DNA of 64,000 bases from NCBI RefSeq assembly GCF_016757215.1, contig NZ_JAESIY010000008.1, positions 62,001-126,000 on the forward strand. The letters are read 5' to 3'. Made by a program: the position numbers and the translations under genes. This DNA comes from Fulvivirga sediminis. Its GTDB lineage: Bacteria; Bacteroidota; Bacteroidia; Cytophagales; Cyclobacteriaceae. Every line of letters begins with the position of its first letter. Position 1 is the first letter of the stretch. Shown here in pieces: positions 42,861 through 51,450 of the stretch. The notes below the pieces were generated by a model that worked only from the letters and a program-made list of their open reading frames with translations, was not told where the DNA came from and did not search any database.

Positions 42861-44681
42861 ATGAAAAATTATTTGATACACTCCTTATTTATAGTCTTTG
42901 TGTCTGTGCTTGGGGCTAATGCTCAGGTGAGTGACACTATTAGGTATGAAGTTAGCTTCCCTAATATAAAACATCATGAAGCAGAAATTTCTGTTAATTA
43001 TGAAAAATTGAAGGTTGGTGAGCCTCTCTATGTCCGCATGAGTCTGTCCTCACCCGGCAGATATGCTTTCCATCAGTTTGGAAAAAATGTATATGACGTT
43101 AATGCCTATAATGGAAAAGGGAATCAGCTGACCGTAACCAGAGTGGAGCCGGAAGTATGGGAAGTAAAGAACCATGATGGCCGGGTAAAGGTGAGTTATA
43201 AGCTATTCGCTAACCACCCTGATGGTACTTATGCCGGTATAGATCCTCTTTTTGTTCACTTTAATATGCCAGCAGTATTTATGTGGGCAAGAGGCCTTGA
43301 TAACAGGCCCATTAGCGTGAAATATAATTTACCTATTGCCGATTGGGATATCGCTACTCAATTGAAACCCACAGACTCTAAAGAACGCTTTGTAGCCGAA
43401 GATTTACAGTATTTTATGGATAGCCCTACCATAATGGGAGATCTTATATTAAATAGCTTCGTAATTACTGATAATGATGGAAGTGAACAAGATATTCATG
43501 TAGCTCTTAATAGGGGAGTAGATGAAACAGTGGCGAAGAACTATACGACAATGGTTGAAAAAGTGGTAAAGGAAGAACAAAAAGTGTATGGGGAGGTGCC
43601 TGACTATGACTATGGAAATTATATTTTCTTGTGTGGTTACGGACCCGAATTTCATGGAGATGGAATGGAGCATCGTAACTCTACTATGGTTACTTCATCA
43701 TCCCCTTTGGCAGGTAATGAGAATCAGCTGATAAGAACAGTGGCTCATGAGTTTTTCCATTGTTGGAATGTAGAGCGGATCAGACCTAAATCTTTGGAGC
43801 CATTTGATTTTGAAAACACTAACATGAGTGGAGAACTCTGGTTTGCTGAAGGTTTTACGTCTTATTATACTGAGCTTTCTCTGGTTAGGGCAGGTATTCA
43901 TGATGAGGTTACTTATGGCGAAAGAATGGGTCGTTTATTGAATTATGTAATTAATTCTGGTGGCATGGGAGTTTCTTCTCCTGTAGAAATGAGTAAACAG
44001 GCTCCTTTTGTAGATGCAGCTACTGCTGTAGATCCTACTAATTTTGTTAATACTTTCACTTCTTATTATACATATGGAGCAGCTATAGGGCTAGCGCTGG
44101 ACCTAGAAATAAGAACCCGATTTAATGGTTTATCGCTGGATGACTTAATGAGGGCTATGTGGGTTCAGTTTGGTAAAAAGGGGATTCCTTATACTAATGA
44201 CGATATTAAACAGACGCTGGCGAAAATAACAGAAGATGAAAGATTTGCAGATCAGTTTTTTGCAGACTACATATATGGTACTAAAGTGCCGGATTATAAG
44301 ATGCTTCTCAGTAAGGTAGGGTATAGCTTAGAGCAGGCGAGCAATGGTCAGGCATCATTAGGAGCTGTGAGTTTAAACTACGAAGGAGGGATGATGGTTT
44401 CTTCTCCGCCATCACGCAAAACAGCGCTGTATAAGGCAGGTATTGATGTTGGAGATGTCATTACTTCAATTGAGGGAAAAGCCTTCGCTAGCGGGGAGGA
44501 AATGAGCCAATGGCTAGCTGCTCATAAGCCGGGAGATACGGTGGAGGTAAAGTATAGTCATTTCGGAGAGAGTTTTACTACTCAATTAACTTTAGAAGGA
44601 GATGCTTCATATAGTATAAAATTGGCAGAAGAGGCTAAAAAGAAAACATTATCTAAAAGGCAAAACTGGCTTAATCCATAA
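42861..44681 (+). CDS. M61-family metallopeptidase with PDZ domain
   Basis: An exported glycyl-aminopeptidase-type zinc peptidase with a signal peptide (1-21), an N-terminal beta-sandwich, and a gluzincin catalytic domain with HEFFH at residues 296-300 and the third zinc ligand glutamate in WFAEGFTSYY near 327. A C-terminal PDZ domain follows (about 500-590, GIDVGDVITSIEGKAF). Its 606 residues fit M61. It acts in the periplasm or at the surface on peptides. It is separated from the cytochrome by 75 bases and ends at a strong terminator. Confidence 0.92.
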   Translation: MKNYLIHSLFIVFVSVLGANAQVSDTIRYEVSFPNIKHHEAEISVNYEKLKVGEPLYVRMSLSSPGRYAFHQFGKNVYDVNAYNGKGNQLTVTRVEPEVWEVKNHDGRVKVSYKLFANHPDGTYAGIDPLFVHFNMPAVFMWARGLDNRPISVKYNLPIADWDIATQLKPTDSKERFVAEDLQYFMDSPTIMGDLILNSFVITDNDGSEQDIHVALNRGVDETVAKNYTTMVEKVVKEEQKVYGEVPDYDYGNYIFLCGYGPEFHGDGMEHRNSTMVTSSSPLAGNENQLIRTVAHEFFHCWNVERIRPKSLEPFDFENTNMSGELWFAEGFTSYYTELSLVRAGIHDEVTYGERMGRLLNYVINSGGMGVSSPVEMSKQAPFVDAATAVDPTNFVNTFTSYYTYGAAIGLALDLEIRTRFNGLSLDDLMRAMWVQFGKKGIPYTNDDIKQTLAKITEDERFADQFFADYIYGTKVPDYKMLLSKVGYSLEQASNGQASLGAVSLNYEGGMMVSSPPSRKTALYKAGIDVGDVITSIEGKAFASGEEMSQWLAAHKPGDTVEVKYSHFGESFTTQLTLEGDASYSIKLAEEAKKKTLSKRQNWLNP

Positions 44682-44703
44682 GTCTTTTAAAATACAAAAT
44701 AAC

Positions 44704-44739
44704 AAAAAAGGTGATGGATTAATATCCATCACCTTTTTT
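44704..44739. terminator. Bidirectional terminator between M61 peptidase and pdhB
   Basis: A perfect 10-bp stem (GGTGATGGAT / ATCCATCACC) is flanked by six A and six T, serving both convergent genes. Confidence 0.92.
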
Positions 44740-44763
44740 GTTATTTAATAGCTCTATTAATTC

Positions 44764-45741
44764 TTATTTATAAGTAACAGCTTTTACTGCATCTACGGTT
44801 CTCTTTACGTTAGGTAAGATAGCCTCTATCAATGTAGGAGCATAAGGCAAAGGAACATCCATACTGTTAATTCTATGAATAGGAGCATCTAAATAATCAA
44901 ATGCATGTTTCTGAACGTGGTAAGTGATTTCAGAACTCATAGCAGCAATAGGCCATGCTTCTTCAACAATCACTAATCTATTCGTTTTCTTTACAGACTC
45001 TACTACTGTAGCATAATCGATAGGCCTTACTGTTCGAAGATCAATAACTTCAACAGAAATACCATCTTTAGCTAGTTGTTCAGCAGCTTCATCTACTACT
45101 TTCATAATTTTACCAAAACTAACAATAGTCACGTCAGATCCTTCTCTTGTTACTTTAGCAGAACCGATAGGGATTAGATATTCGTTTTCAGGAACCTCAC
45201 CCTTATCGCCATACATAAGCTCTGACTCCATGAAAATTACAGGATCATTGTCTCTTATAGATGATTTTAAGAGGCCTTTAGCGTCATAGGGGTTTGAAGG
45301 TACTACTACCTTTAAACCTGGTGTGTTAGCAAACCAGTTTTCAAAGTTTTGAGAGTGCTGAGAGCTAAGCATACCGGCATTTCCTGTAGGGCCACGGAAT
45401 ACACAAGGAACGTTAAACTGTCCACCAGACATAGACATCATTTTAGCTGCTCCGTTGATCACCTGGTCTATAGCAACAAGAGAGAAATTAAAGGTCATAA
45501 ATTCTATGATAGGTCTCAATCCGTTCATAGCGGATCCTACACCTACTCCTGCAAAGCCAAGCTCAGCAATAGGAGTGTCGATTACACGATCGGGGCCGAA
45601 CTCATCGAGCATACCCTGACTTACTTTGTAAGCTCCATTATATTCAGCAACTTCTTCTCCCATGAGGTAGACTTTCTCATCCCTACGCATCTCCTCGCTC
45701 ATTGCTTCTCTTAAGGCTTCCCTAAATTGTATTTCTCTCAT
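44764..45741 (-). CDS. pdhB: Pyruvate dehydrogenase E1 component, beta subunit
   Basis: The beta chain of the alpha2beta2 E1 enzyme that decarboxylates pyruvate with thiamine diphosphate for the dehydrogenase complex. Diagnostic segments are IQFREALREAMSEEM at the N-terminus, ThDP-binding GEEVAEYNGAYKVSQGM, DTPIAELGFAGVGVGSA, and the C-terminal EEAWPIAAMSSEI. I start at ATG 45741 (MREIQF, 325 residues); the longer frame adds 12 residues of untypical sequence. It is not adjacent to E1 alpha or E2 here. Confidence 0.94.
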   Translation of the reverse strand: MREIQFREALREAMSEEMRRDEKVYLMGEEVAEYNGAYKVSQGMLDEFGPDRVIDTPIAELGFAGVGVGSAMNGLRPIIEFMTFNFSLVAIDQVINGAAKMMSMSGGQFNVPCVFRGPTGNAGMLSSQHSQNFENWFANTPGLKVVVPSNPYDAKGLLKSSIRDNDPVIFMESELMYGDKGEVPENEYLIPIGSAKVTREGSDVTIVSFGKIMKVVDEAAEQLAKDGISVEVIDLRTVRPIDYATVVESVKKTNRLVIVEEAWPIAAMSSEITYHVQKHAFDYLDAPIHRINSMDVPLPYAPTLIEAILPNVKRTVDAVKAVTYK

Positions 45742-45807
45742 TGTATCCTTTTTAAATTTGGATTGTAAAAATAGCATTCAGGGGGCTAATCACAAAAACA
45801 ATGGGTA

Positions 45808-45846
45808 CAAAAAAAGCCCCGAAGAGAATTTCTTCGGGGCTTTTTT
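45808..45846 (-). terminator. Intrinsic terminator after the OmpA/TPR lipoprotein gene
   Basis: A perfect 15-bp stem (AAAAAGCCCCGAAGA and its complement) with a 5-base loop and a T tract on either strand. It lies about 20 bases after the lipoprotein stop. Confidence 0.92.
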
Positions 45847-45865
45847 GATATTATTTATTCAGTTC

Positions 45866-47638
45866 TTATTTCAGGATATTTCTGAATTGCTCGTTAGAAA
45901 CGAAAGAAGCGAATTCTAAGTCTTCAAGAGCTTTTCCTTTAAGATCAGGATCAGCACTTACTGCTTTGTCTAAATTCTCATATACAGCATCTTCGTTACC
46001 TAGGTGAGCGTTAGCAATAGCTGCTCCGTAGTAAGCAATACCCATATCAGAATCTTTCTCAGTAGCTTCTTTGAAAGAAGTTAAAGCACTTTGGTAATCT
46101 TTGTTAAGAACTTGAGCTAAACCTCTGTTGAAAGAGTTTACAGCGTTATCTTCAGCGTTAGCTGTAGATTGTACTGCGTCACCATACTTAGCTAGCATGA
46201 TCTCAACAGATCCTTTTACTCCGTTGAAACCAGGAGCCATTTCGCTGCTAGGGTTCATAGAGTCAGCCTTTTTGATGTGCTCATAAGCTTTGTAAGGGTT
46301 ACCTCTCATTAATTCTACAGAAGCCATGTTAGCATAGATCTCAGCGCTTTCTTGCTTGTTAGAAGCAATTTCTAGTTGAGTCATAGCCATATCACCATAC
46401 TTGTCAGCGTTACCTTCAATAGCCATAGCCACATATACAGCAGCAAGGTTGTTATGAGCTACCCAGCTATCAGTTTTCTTAGTAGCAGCTTTGTAGATAG
46501 CTTCTTTTTCTTGTAATGAAGGAGTTAATGTAGCTCCGTAAAGAAGTTCTTCTTCTGATAAAGTGTCAGCAGAAACAGAACCATCAGCAATACCTTTAGA
46601 AAGTACAGAAATCTCAGCATCAGATTTCTTTTCTTTTACTGTAAGGATTTCAGTTTTAGCAACCCTTAACTTAGGATATAAATCTCTGAATACTTTGTTA
46701 TAAGTAGGCAGCTTGTGTAATTTATCTTCTTTATCTTCATAAGAACCAGGACCATTCACTATATCCAGGTAAGCAGATTTTTCTTCAGAAGAAATACCTT
46801 CATAAGTAGCTAATGAATCTTTGAATATAGCCCAATCTTCTACAACATCTTTAGTGATGAAGTTGATAGAGTCAGCCATTCCAGCATAGTCATATTTCTT
46901 CATTTCTCTTTTATAGAAAGATTGGATAGACTCAGCTCTGTCTTTAGCTAATCTTGTGTTGATTCTTTCAGCACCTTCAGGAGAGTGAGTACCTGTGATA
47001 GTCACTGTTCTAGTTACGTTTTTATCAGCGATGAAAGCATCTAATTTCTTACCTCTTTTACTAGTTCTTTCAGAATATCTTAATACAGAGCTTCCTTGTA
47101 CGAAGTAGAAGTTAACTCTTGTAGGGATAAGTTCTTCCTGATTGTTGTATCCATGGTCAGCATAAGCTGGAGCGTAAACTTCTTCTACTAATTTAGAAGT
47201 AGTGATTACACCAGGAGCAACAGGCATTCTGTCAGTTTCTTTAGATTTTCCGTTCTTAGGGTCAGAAGCAACACCTTGTACTTCTAACATACCATTTTTC
47301 ATGGCTGGAGAATAAGCAAAAGCGTACTCTTTAGTTTGCTTAGGCTGCTGCTCATCTGCGTTAGGGAAATCTTCAGCTTTAAATTCGATAGGCTCTAATG
47401 CAACTTCGTTTTCTCCGTACTTGTAGAATGTATTTACTGAGTAAACCTTACCTTTTTTCAGCATCTTAACCGGAAGGTTGGCTGACATCTCAAAAGCAAC
47501 AGTGTCTGCGTGAACCTCCAACGGATTTGGAGTAACAGTTAAATTCTGGTCCTCCGCCATTTTTACCATTTTATTAAGGGTACAACCGGTCAGGGAAAGT
47601 ACTCCAAATAAAGCTATAGCGTAGAATAATTTTCTCAT
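45866..47638 (-). CDS. OmpA-like and TPR lipoprotein
   Basis: A 590-residue lipoprotein (lipobox at GVLSLTGC, Cys 19) with an N-terminal beta-rich part, an OmpA-like segment (about 215-260, VTITGTHSPEGAERINTRLAKDRAESI), and TPR-like helices in the last 230 residues (AHNNLAAVYVAM, NSFNRGLAQVLNKDYQSALTSFKEA). The TPR and OmpA parts suggest an outer-membrane scaffold that contacts the cell wall. I do not recognise a named function. The ATG at 47638 is preferred over 47704 because the promoter lies between them. Confidence 0.78.
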   Translation of the reverse strand: MRKLFYAIALFGVLSLTGCTLNKMVKMAEDQNLTVTPNPLEVHADTVAFEMSANLPVKMLKKGKVYSVNTFYKYGENEVALEPIEFKAEDFPNADEQQPKQTKEYAFAYSPAMKNGMLEVQGVASDPKNGKSKETDRMPVAPGVITTSKLVEEVYAPAYADHGYNNQEELIPTRVNFYFVQGSSVLRYSERTSKRGKKLDAFIADKNVTRTVTITGTHSPEGAERINTRLAKDRAESIQSFYKREMKKYDYAGMADSINFITKDVVEDWAIFKDSLATYEGISSEEKSAYLDIVNGPGSYEDKEDKLHKLPTYNKVFRDLYPKLRVAKTEILTVKEKKSDAEISVLSKGIADGSVSADTLSEEELLYGATLTPSLQEKEAIYKAATKKTDSWVAHNNLAAVYVAMAIEGNADKYGDMAMTQLEIASNKQESAEIYANMASVELMRGNPYKAYEHIKKADSMNPSSEMAPGFNGVKGSVEIMLAKYGDAVQSTANAEDNAVNSFNRGLAQVLNKDYQSALTSFKEATEKDSDMGIAYYGAAIANAHLGNEDAVYENLDKAVSADPDLKGKALEDLEFASFVSNEQFRNILK

Positions 47639-47674
47639 TGGTTTTTGTTTTAAATGTCTGGTTGAATATGTATT

Positions 47675-47704
47675 CAAAATTATTGTGTATAGTGAATTAT
47701 GCAA
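47675..47704 (-). promoter_or_regulatory. Full Bacteroidota promoter of the OmpA/TPR lipoprotein gene
   Basis: On the minus strand TTG (47704-47702), 19 bases, then TAATTTTG (47682-47675) exactly matches TTG-N19-TAnnTTTG. The transcript would begin about 30 bases before the ATG at 47638. Confidence 0.6.
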
Positions 47705-47864
47705 TAATAATTAAAAAAAATAAGAAATAACTAAGTGACTTTTGAATATATGCTTATTATATTTGTGAAGGCACATATTTATCGTTGAGCCACATGATAT
47801 AAAGGTTTAACTGGTAAGATTGTTTATTACTTAGTTGTTTTTTTCTGCTTTAAATTTACTTGCG

Positions 47865-48083
47865 ATGAAAAAAATCCAACTTTTCTTTGAAAAATACGCT
47901 TTTGGTGTATGTTCTAAGCTGGGTGAAAAATTAGGGATTGCTAGCTCTAGCATACGATTATACTTTATTTATGCATCGTTCCTAACCTTTGGATCACCCC
48001 TGATTGTATACTTGGTCTTGGCCTTTGGTATGAACATGCGTAAACACCTGAGACGTAAGAGAAATTCTGTTTGGTATTATTAG
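47865..48083 (+). CDS. PspC-domain-like small membrane protein
   Basis: A 72-residue protein with the PspC pattern: GVCSKLGEKLGIASSSIRLYFIYASF leading into a hydrophobic helix (LTFGSPLIVYLVLAFGM) and a basic tail (RKHLRRKRN). PspC domains sense or buffer envelope stress at the inner membrane. I start at ATG 47865; the upstream TTG adds an untypical stretch. TATATTTG at 47758-47765 is a -7 box candidate. Confidence 0.8.
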   Translation: MKKIQLFFEKYAFGVCSKLGEKLGIASSSIRLYFIYASFLTFGSPLIVYLVLAFGMNMRKHLRRKRNSVWYY

Positions 48084-48094
48084 AATAAGGCTTA

Positions 48095-49111
48095 TTAGAA
48101 GTCTAGCTTATTAAAGGTATCTTTCCTTTTAATATAGTATTCAAATACCACTGACCCTCTAAACATAGTAGGGATGTTTCGTTGTGTCTTTATCTTTAGC
48201 ACCTCTCTGCGCTTCTTGAAATTTGTACGATAATGTTTGGCGAAATGAAAATGCGCTTTCATTACCGCCATGCCATCGTTAAAAGAATCGAAAAGCATAA
48301 ACTTAAAGCAGGCAATCCAATCTAACATTAACCTTATCGGAAATTTCGTCCATAAATCAATTGGAGAGTAGTTTTTATAGAGCAAGGTAAGTCCATTGCG
48401 AAAGTTAAGATAGGTTTTTCTTGGGTTAGATTTAGGTAAGGTGCCACCACCTACATGATAAACAGTGCTCTTGCCAGTATAGGCTATCTGATAACCGGCA
48501 TTGTTTAGTCGCCAGCATAAGTCAATTTCTTCCATATGGGCGAAGAAGTCAGGGTCGAAGCCGCCAAGTTCATGAAAGGCTTTTGATTTGATGAACAGGC
48601 ATGCGCCGGTCGCCCAGAATATGTTCAGGTCATTGTCATACTGGCCTTTATCCTCTTCTACATCCAAAAAGAGCCTGCCTCTGCAAAATGGATAGCCAAG
48701 ACTGTCGATAAATCCACCACCTGCTCCGGCATATTCGAAGTGGGTCTTTTTATCATACATTAATATCTTGGGCTGAGCAGCTACCATATTGTCGTTGGCC
48801 TTAAGTAGATCAATGACTGGAGGTACCCAGTTGGGTGTTACTTCTACATCAGAGTTAAGAAGTACATAATATTCTGCATCTACTTGCGCCAGGGCTTCAT
48901 TATAACCGGCACTGTAGCCATGGTTACAGGATAGTAATATTACTGTTACTTCGGGATGATGCTTTTTTAGATAGGCAACTGACTCATCATTGGAACAGTT
49001 GTCCGCCACTACTATTTCACAGCCTGGGCTGTATTGAATAACGGAGGGTAAAAACTTACGGAGATAGTGCTCTCCGTTATAATTTAAAATAACAATGGCG
49101 GTTTCTCTCAT
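48095..49111 (-). CDS. GT2-family glycosyltransferase (rhamnosyltransferase-like)
   Basis: A GT-A-fold family 2 enzyme of 338 residues that transfers a sugar from a nucleotide donor onto a glycan or lipid-linked acceptor. The N-terminus IVILNYNGEHYLRKFLPSV and VVADNCSNDES are typical. The metal site is in LLNSDVEV, and the acceptor region includes FAHMEEIDLCWRL. This set resembles WbbL-type rhamnosyltransferases. Its ATG follows directly on the YbaB stop with no gap, so the two are co-transcribed. Confidence 0.88.
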   Translation of the reverse strand: MRETAIVILNYNGEHYLRKFLPSVIQYSPGCEIVVADNCSNDESVAYLKKHHPEVTVILLSCNHGYSAGYNEALAQVDAEYYVLLNSDVEVTPNWVPPVIDLLKANDNMVAAQPKILMYDKKTHFEYAGAGGGFIDSLGYPFCRGRLFLDVEEDKGQYDNDLNIFWATGACLFIKSKAFHELGGFDPDFFAHMEEIDLCWRLNNAGYQIAYTGKSTVYHVGGGTLPKSNPRKTYLNFRNGLTLLYKNYSPIDLWTKFPIRLMLDWIACFKFMLFDSFNDGMAVMKAHFHFAKHYRTNFKKRREVLKIKTQRNIPTMFRGSVVFEYYIKRKDTFNKLDF

Positions 49112-49444
49112 TTACATTAATCCGCTCAGATCGAGGCCAGGGATGTTAGGAAGCATACCTTCAGTACTTTTTTTAAGTTCTTCTTTAGCAGTTACATCCA
49201 TTTCTTGTATGGCCTTGTTTACAGCAGCTACTATTAGGTCTTGCAGCACTTCCTTATCTTCAGGTTTAACCAGGTCATTATCTATTTCCAGTGCTATCAC
49301 TTCTTTTTTGCCGTTAACAGTAGCTTTTACCATGCCAGCGCCAGATTCTCCTACAGCTCGTAAATGAACTAAATTTTCTTGGGCTTCTTTGATCTTAGCT
49401 TGCACTTCCTTCATTTTGCCCATCATCTTCATCATGTCAAACAT
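49112..49444 (-). CDS. YbaB/EbfC-family nucleoid-associated protein
   Basis: A 110-residue DNA-binding protein of the YbaB family with a long N-terminal helix (MMKMMGKMKEVQAKIKEAQENL), a central beta-sheet region (GMVKATVNGKKEVIALEID) and a C-terminal helix (LQDLIVAAVNKAIQEMD). It forms dimers that bind DNA and affect nucleoid structure. In many bacteria it lies beside dnaX/recR; here it lies with a glycosyltransferase instead. Confidence 0.92.
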   Translation of the reverse strand: MFDMMKMMGKMKEVQAKIKEAQENLVHLRAVGESGAGMVKATVNGKKEVIALEIDNDLVKPEDKEVLQDLIVAAVNKAIQEMDVTAKEELKKSTEGMLPNIPGLDLSGLM

Positions 49445-49564
49445 AGTATATATATTTTAGGTCTGTTAATTCGTTTATTTTAAGAATCGGAATTTGAAAA
49501 TTAAAGTTGCAAAAATGTACTGGTTATGAAGAATAACCAAGCATTAATGCATTTTTGGTGAAAA

Positions 49565-51448
49565 TTACCTTCTTAGCAGCATGATAGTGCCTGTTTTTTT
49601 GATGTTTCGTCCGGCCATGTCGGTCATTTCTGCAACTAAGGCGTAGGTACCCAAAGGTAGTATTTTGCCATTATAGGTGCCATCCCAAGATTCTTCCATG
49701 TTATCCGTAGCGAAAATGAGCTCCCCCCAGCGGTTGTATATCATAAGAGAAAAGCTGGTGATATATTTCCCATGAATCCTGAAAGTATCATTATTGCCAT
49801 TTTGATCTGGCGTGAAGGCATTAGGGAAGTAAATGTTGTTGGGTTTAATAAGGGTGACGGGGTTTGAAATGCTGTTTTCAAAGCTGTCATTGGGTCTGGC
49901 AATGACGCGATAAATAACTACCTGTTCAGAGTCATCAGTTTCTACATTATCATAAGTAGTAGCCATTCCAACGTCTGTAGTAGTGCTGCTACCATCCAAA
50001 TAGGTTTTTTCAATAAGGTAAGAGGAAACACCATTTGCATAGCCATTATACTCATTCCAGCTAAGGTGGGCGGTGTTTTCTCTATCAAAATACCCTGAAA
50101 TAAAGATGGAGCAGACGCCGTTGGTATTGTTAGGGCTGCTATTGCCACAGTTATCCGTAATGCCTAAGCGGTAGCAATAATTACCTTCTTCGGTATTAAG
50201 GTTTTGGTCTGCGTAAGAGGGTGTAGTACTGCTGCCTATTGGTTCATAAGCATTATTTTCGCCTCTTAATATAGTATATTGGTTCGTTCCTGCTGTGCCT
50301 GACCATTTGAGCATGATGCTTTGACCTTCAACAATAGTGGCGATATTAGAGGGGATTTCGGGAGGGGTGTTGCTAAAAGCGGTACCACATACACTGGCCG
50401 ATCTGCTGGTATGGCCTCCGTTGTAATGAGCCACTAGCTGATAGCAATATTCAGTGCCACAGCTAATGTTAGTGTCTGAGTAAGATCGGTCATTTGCATC
50501 TATAGGTTGGCTGAGTTTATCACTTCTCTCTAGGGTGAAATTTACCTCTGGTGATTTGGCCGTCCAGCTGAGCTTGTTGACATCGCTTTCTGTAGAAAGG
50601 CTCAAAATAGAAGTGCATATTTCATTAGATGCAGTTGTATAAATCATGTCGCATGGGTTGTATGCCCTGAGCATAAAGCAATATACATTATCTTTCAGTC
50701 GAAGGCCCGTGGTGGCGGTTTGATTGTCAATATTGAAAAATCTTTTACCATATTTTTGCCAGGTACCTTGATTGTTTGGTTTTATGTATAGTTGATATAA
50801 CACATTTTCAGGCAGGTTATAATTGAACTCTACATGGGTTTCATCTATTACTTCTAAGCTTGTTATAGCACCAGCCGGTAAGGTGGTTACTGGGGTGATT
50901 ACTTGAGTGCCAGAAGTACAATTATCAAAACCATCGTCATTAATACCTCTAACACTTACTGTTCTTACGCTGCTGTTCGCATAAGAGTGCGTGGCCCTGG
51001 GCGATGATGCATCTACTGTGACTTCAGGGCTACCATCGCCATAGTTGATAATGTAATTATCAAACCTGGTGTCAGTTACACTTACCTGAATAGTGTTATT
51101 GTTGCATTTGAAAATATCGAAAGTGGGAGGGGTGGGATCTGAAACTTCGATGGCTACAGAATCTTGTCCTGAGGTGAAAAATATCTTTAATGAATAAACT
51201 CCTGGTTGGGTATAGGTGTGGGAAGTAAGGTTTGTTCCATTAACGTCTCCATAAGTGTATTCATAAAAAATGGCATCATTACAGCTTGCGCAAGACTCTA
51301 AGAACCTAACACTAACTGTGAATGGAGAACATCCTTTTATCTCATTAACTTCAAACTTGCCAAAAACAGATTTATACTGCGCATGGCTTTCTATATTTAC
51401 TAAAGTTATAAAAAATAAGAGTAAAATATAGTGAAAGGATCGATTCAA
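49565..51448 (-). CDS. Secreted PKD/Fn3-like protein with T9SS type B (CHU_C) domain
   Basis: A 627-residue surface protein with a signal peptide (1-23), a PKD-like domain near the N-terminus (YTYGDVNGTN ... PGVYSLKIFF), a second PKD-like unit (INYGDGSPE) and several Fn3-like sandwiches (about 190-530). The gliding-motility-associated C-terminal domain (about 540-627, IYFPNAFTPDQNGNNDTF ... GTYALVAEMTD) ends it. It starts 2 bases after hutH and so is the third gene of an operon headed by hisS, an unusual place for an adhesin-like protein. Confidence 0.86.
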   Translation of the reverse strand: MNRSFHYILLLFFITLVNIESHAQYKSVFGKFEVNEIKGCSPFTVSVRFLESCASCNDAIFYEYTYGDVNGTNLTSHTYTQPGVYSLKIFFTSGQDSVAIEVSDPTPPTFDIFKCNNNTIQVSVTDTRFDNYIINYGDGSPEVTVDASSPRATHSYANSSVRTVSVRGINDDGFDNCTSGTQVITPVTTLPAGAITSLEVIDETHVEFNYNLPENVLYQLYIKPNNQGTWQKYGKRFFNIDNQTATTGLRLKDNVYCFMLRAYNPCDMIYTTASNEICTSILSLSTESDVNKLSWTAKSPEVNFTLERSDKLSQPIDANDRSYSDTNISCGTEYCYQLVAHYNGGHTSRSASVCGTAFSNTPPEIPSNIATIVEGQSIMLKWSGTAGTNQYTILRGENNAYEPIGSSTTPSYADQNLNTEEGNYCYRLGITDNCGNSSPNNTNGVCSIFISGYFDRENTAHLSWNEYNGYANGVSSYLIEKTYLDGSSTTTDVGMATTYDNVETDDSEQVVIYRVIARPNDSFENSISNPVTLIKPNNIYFPNAFTPDQNGNNDTFRIHGKYITSFSLMIYNRWGELIFATDNMEESWDGTYNGKILPLGTYALVAEMTDMAGRNIKKTGTIMLLRR

Positions 51449-51450
51449 AT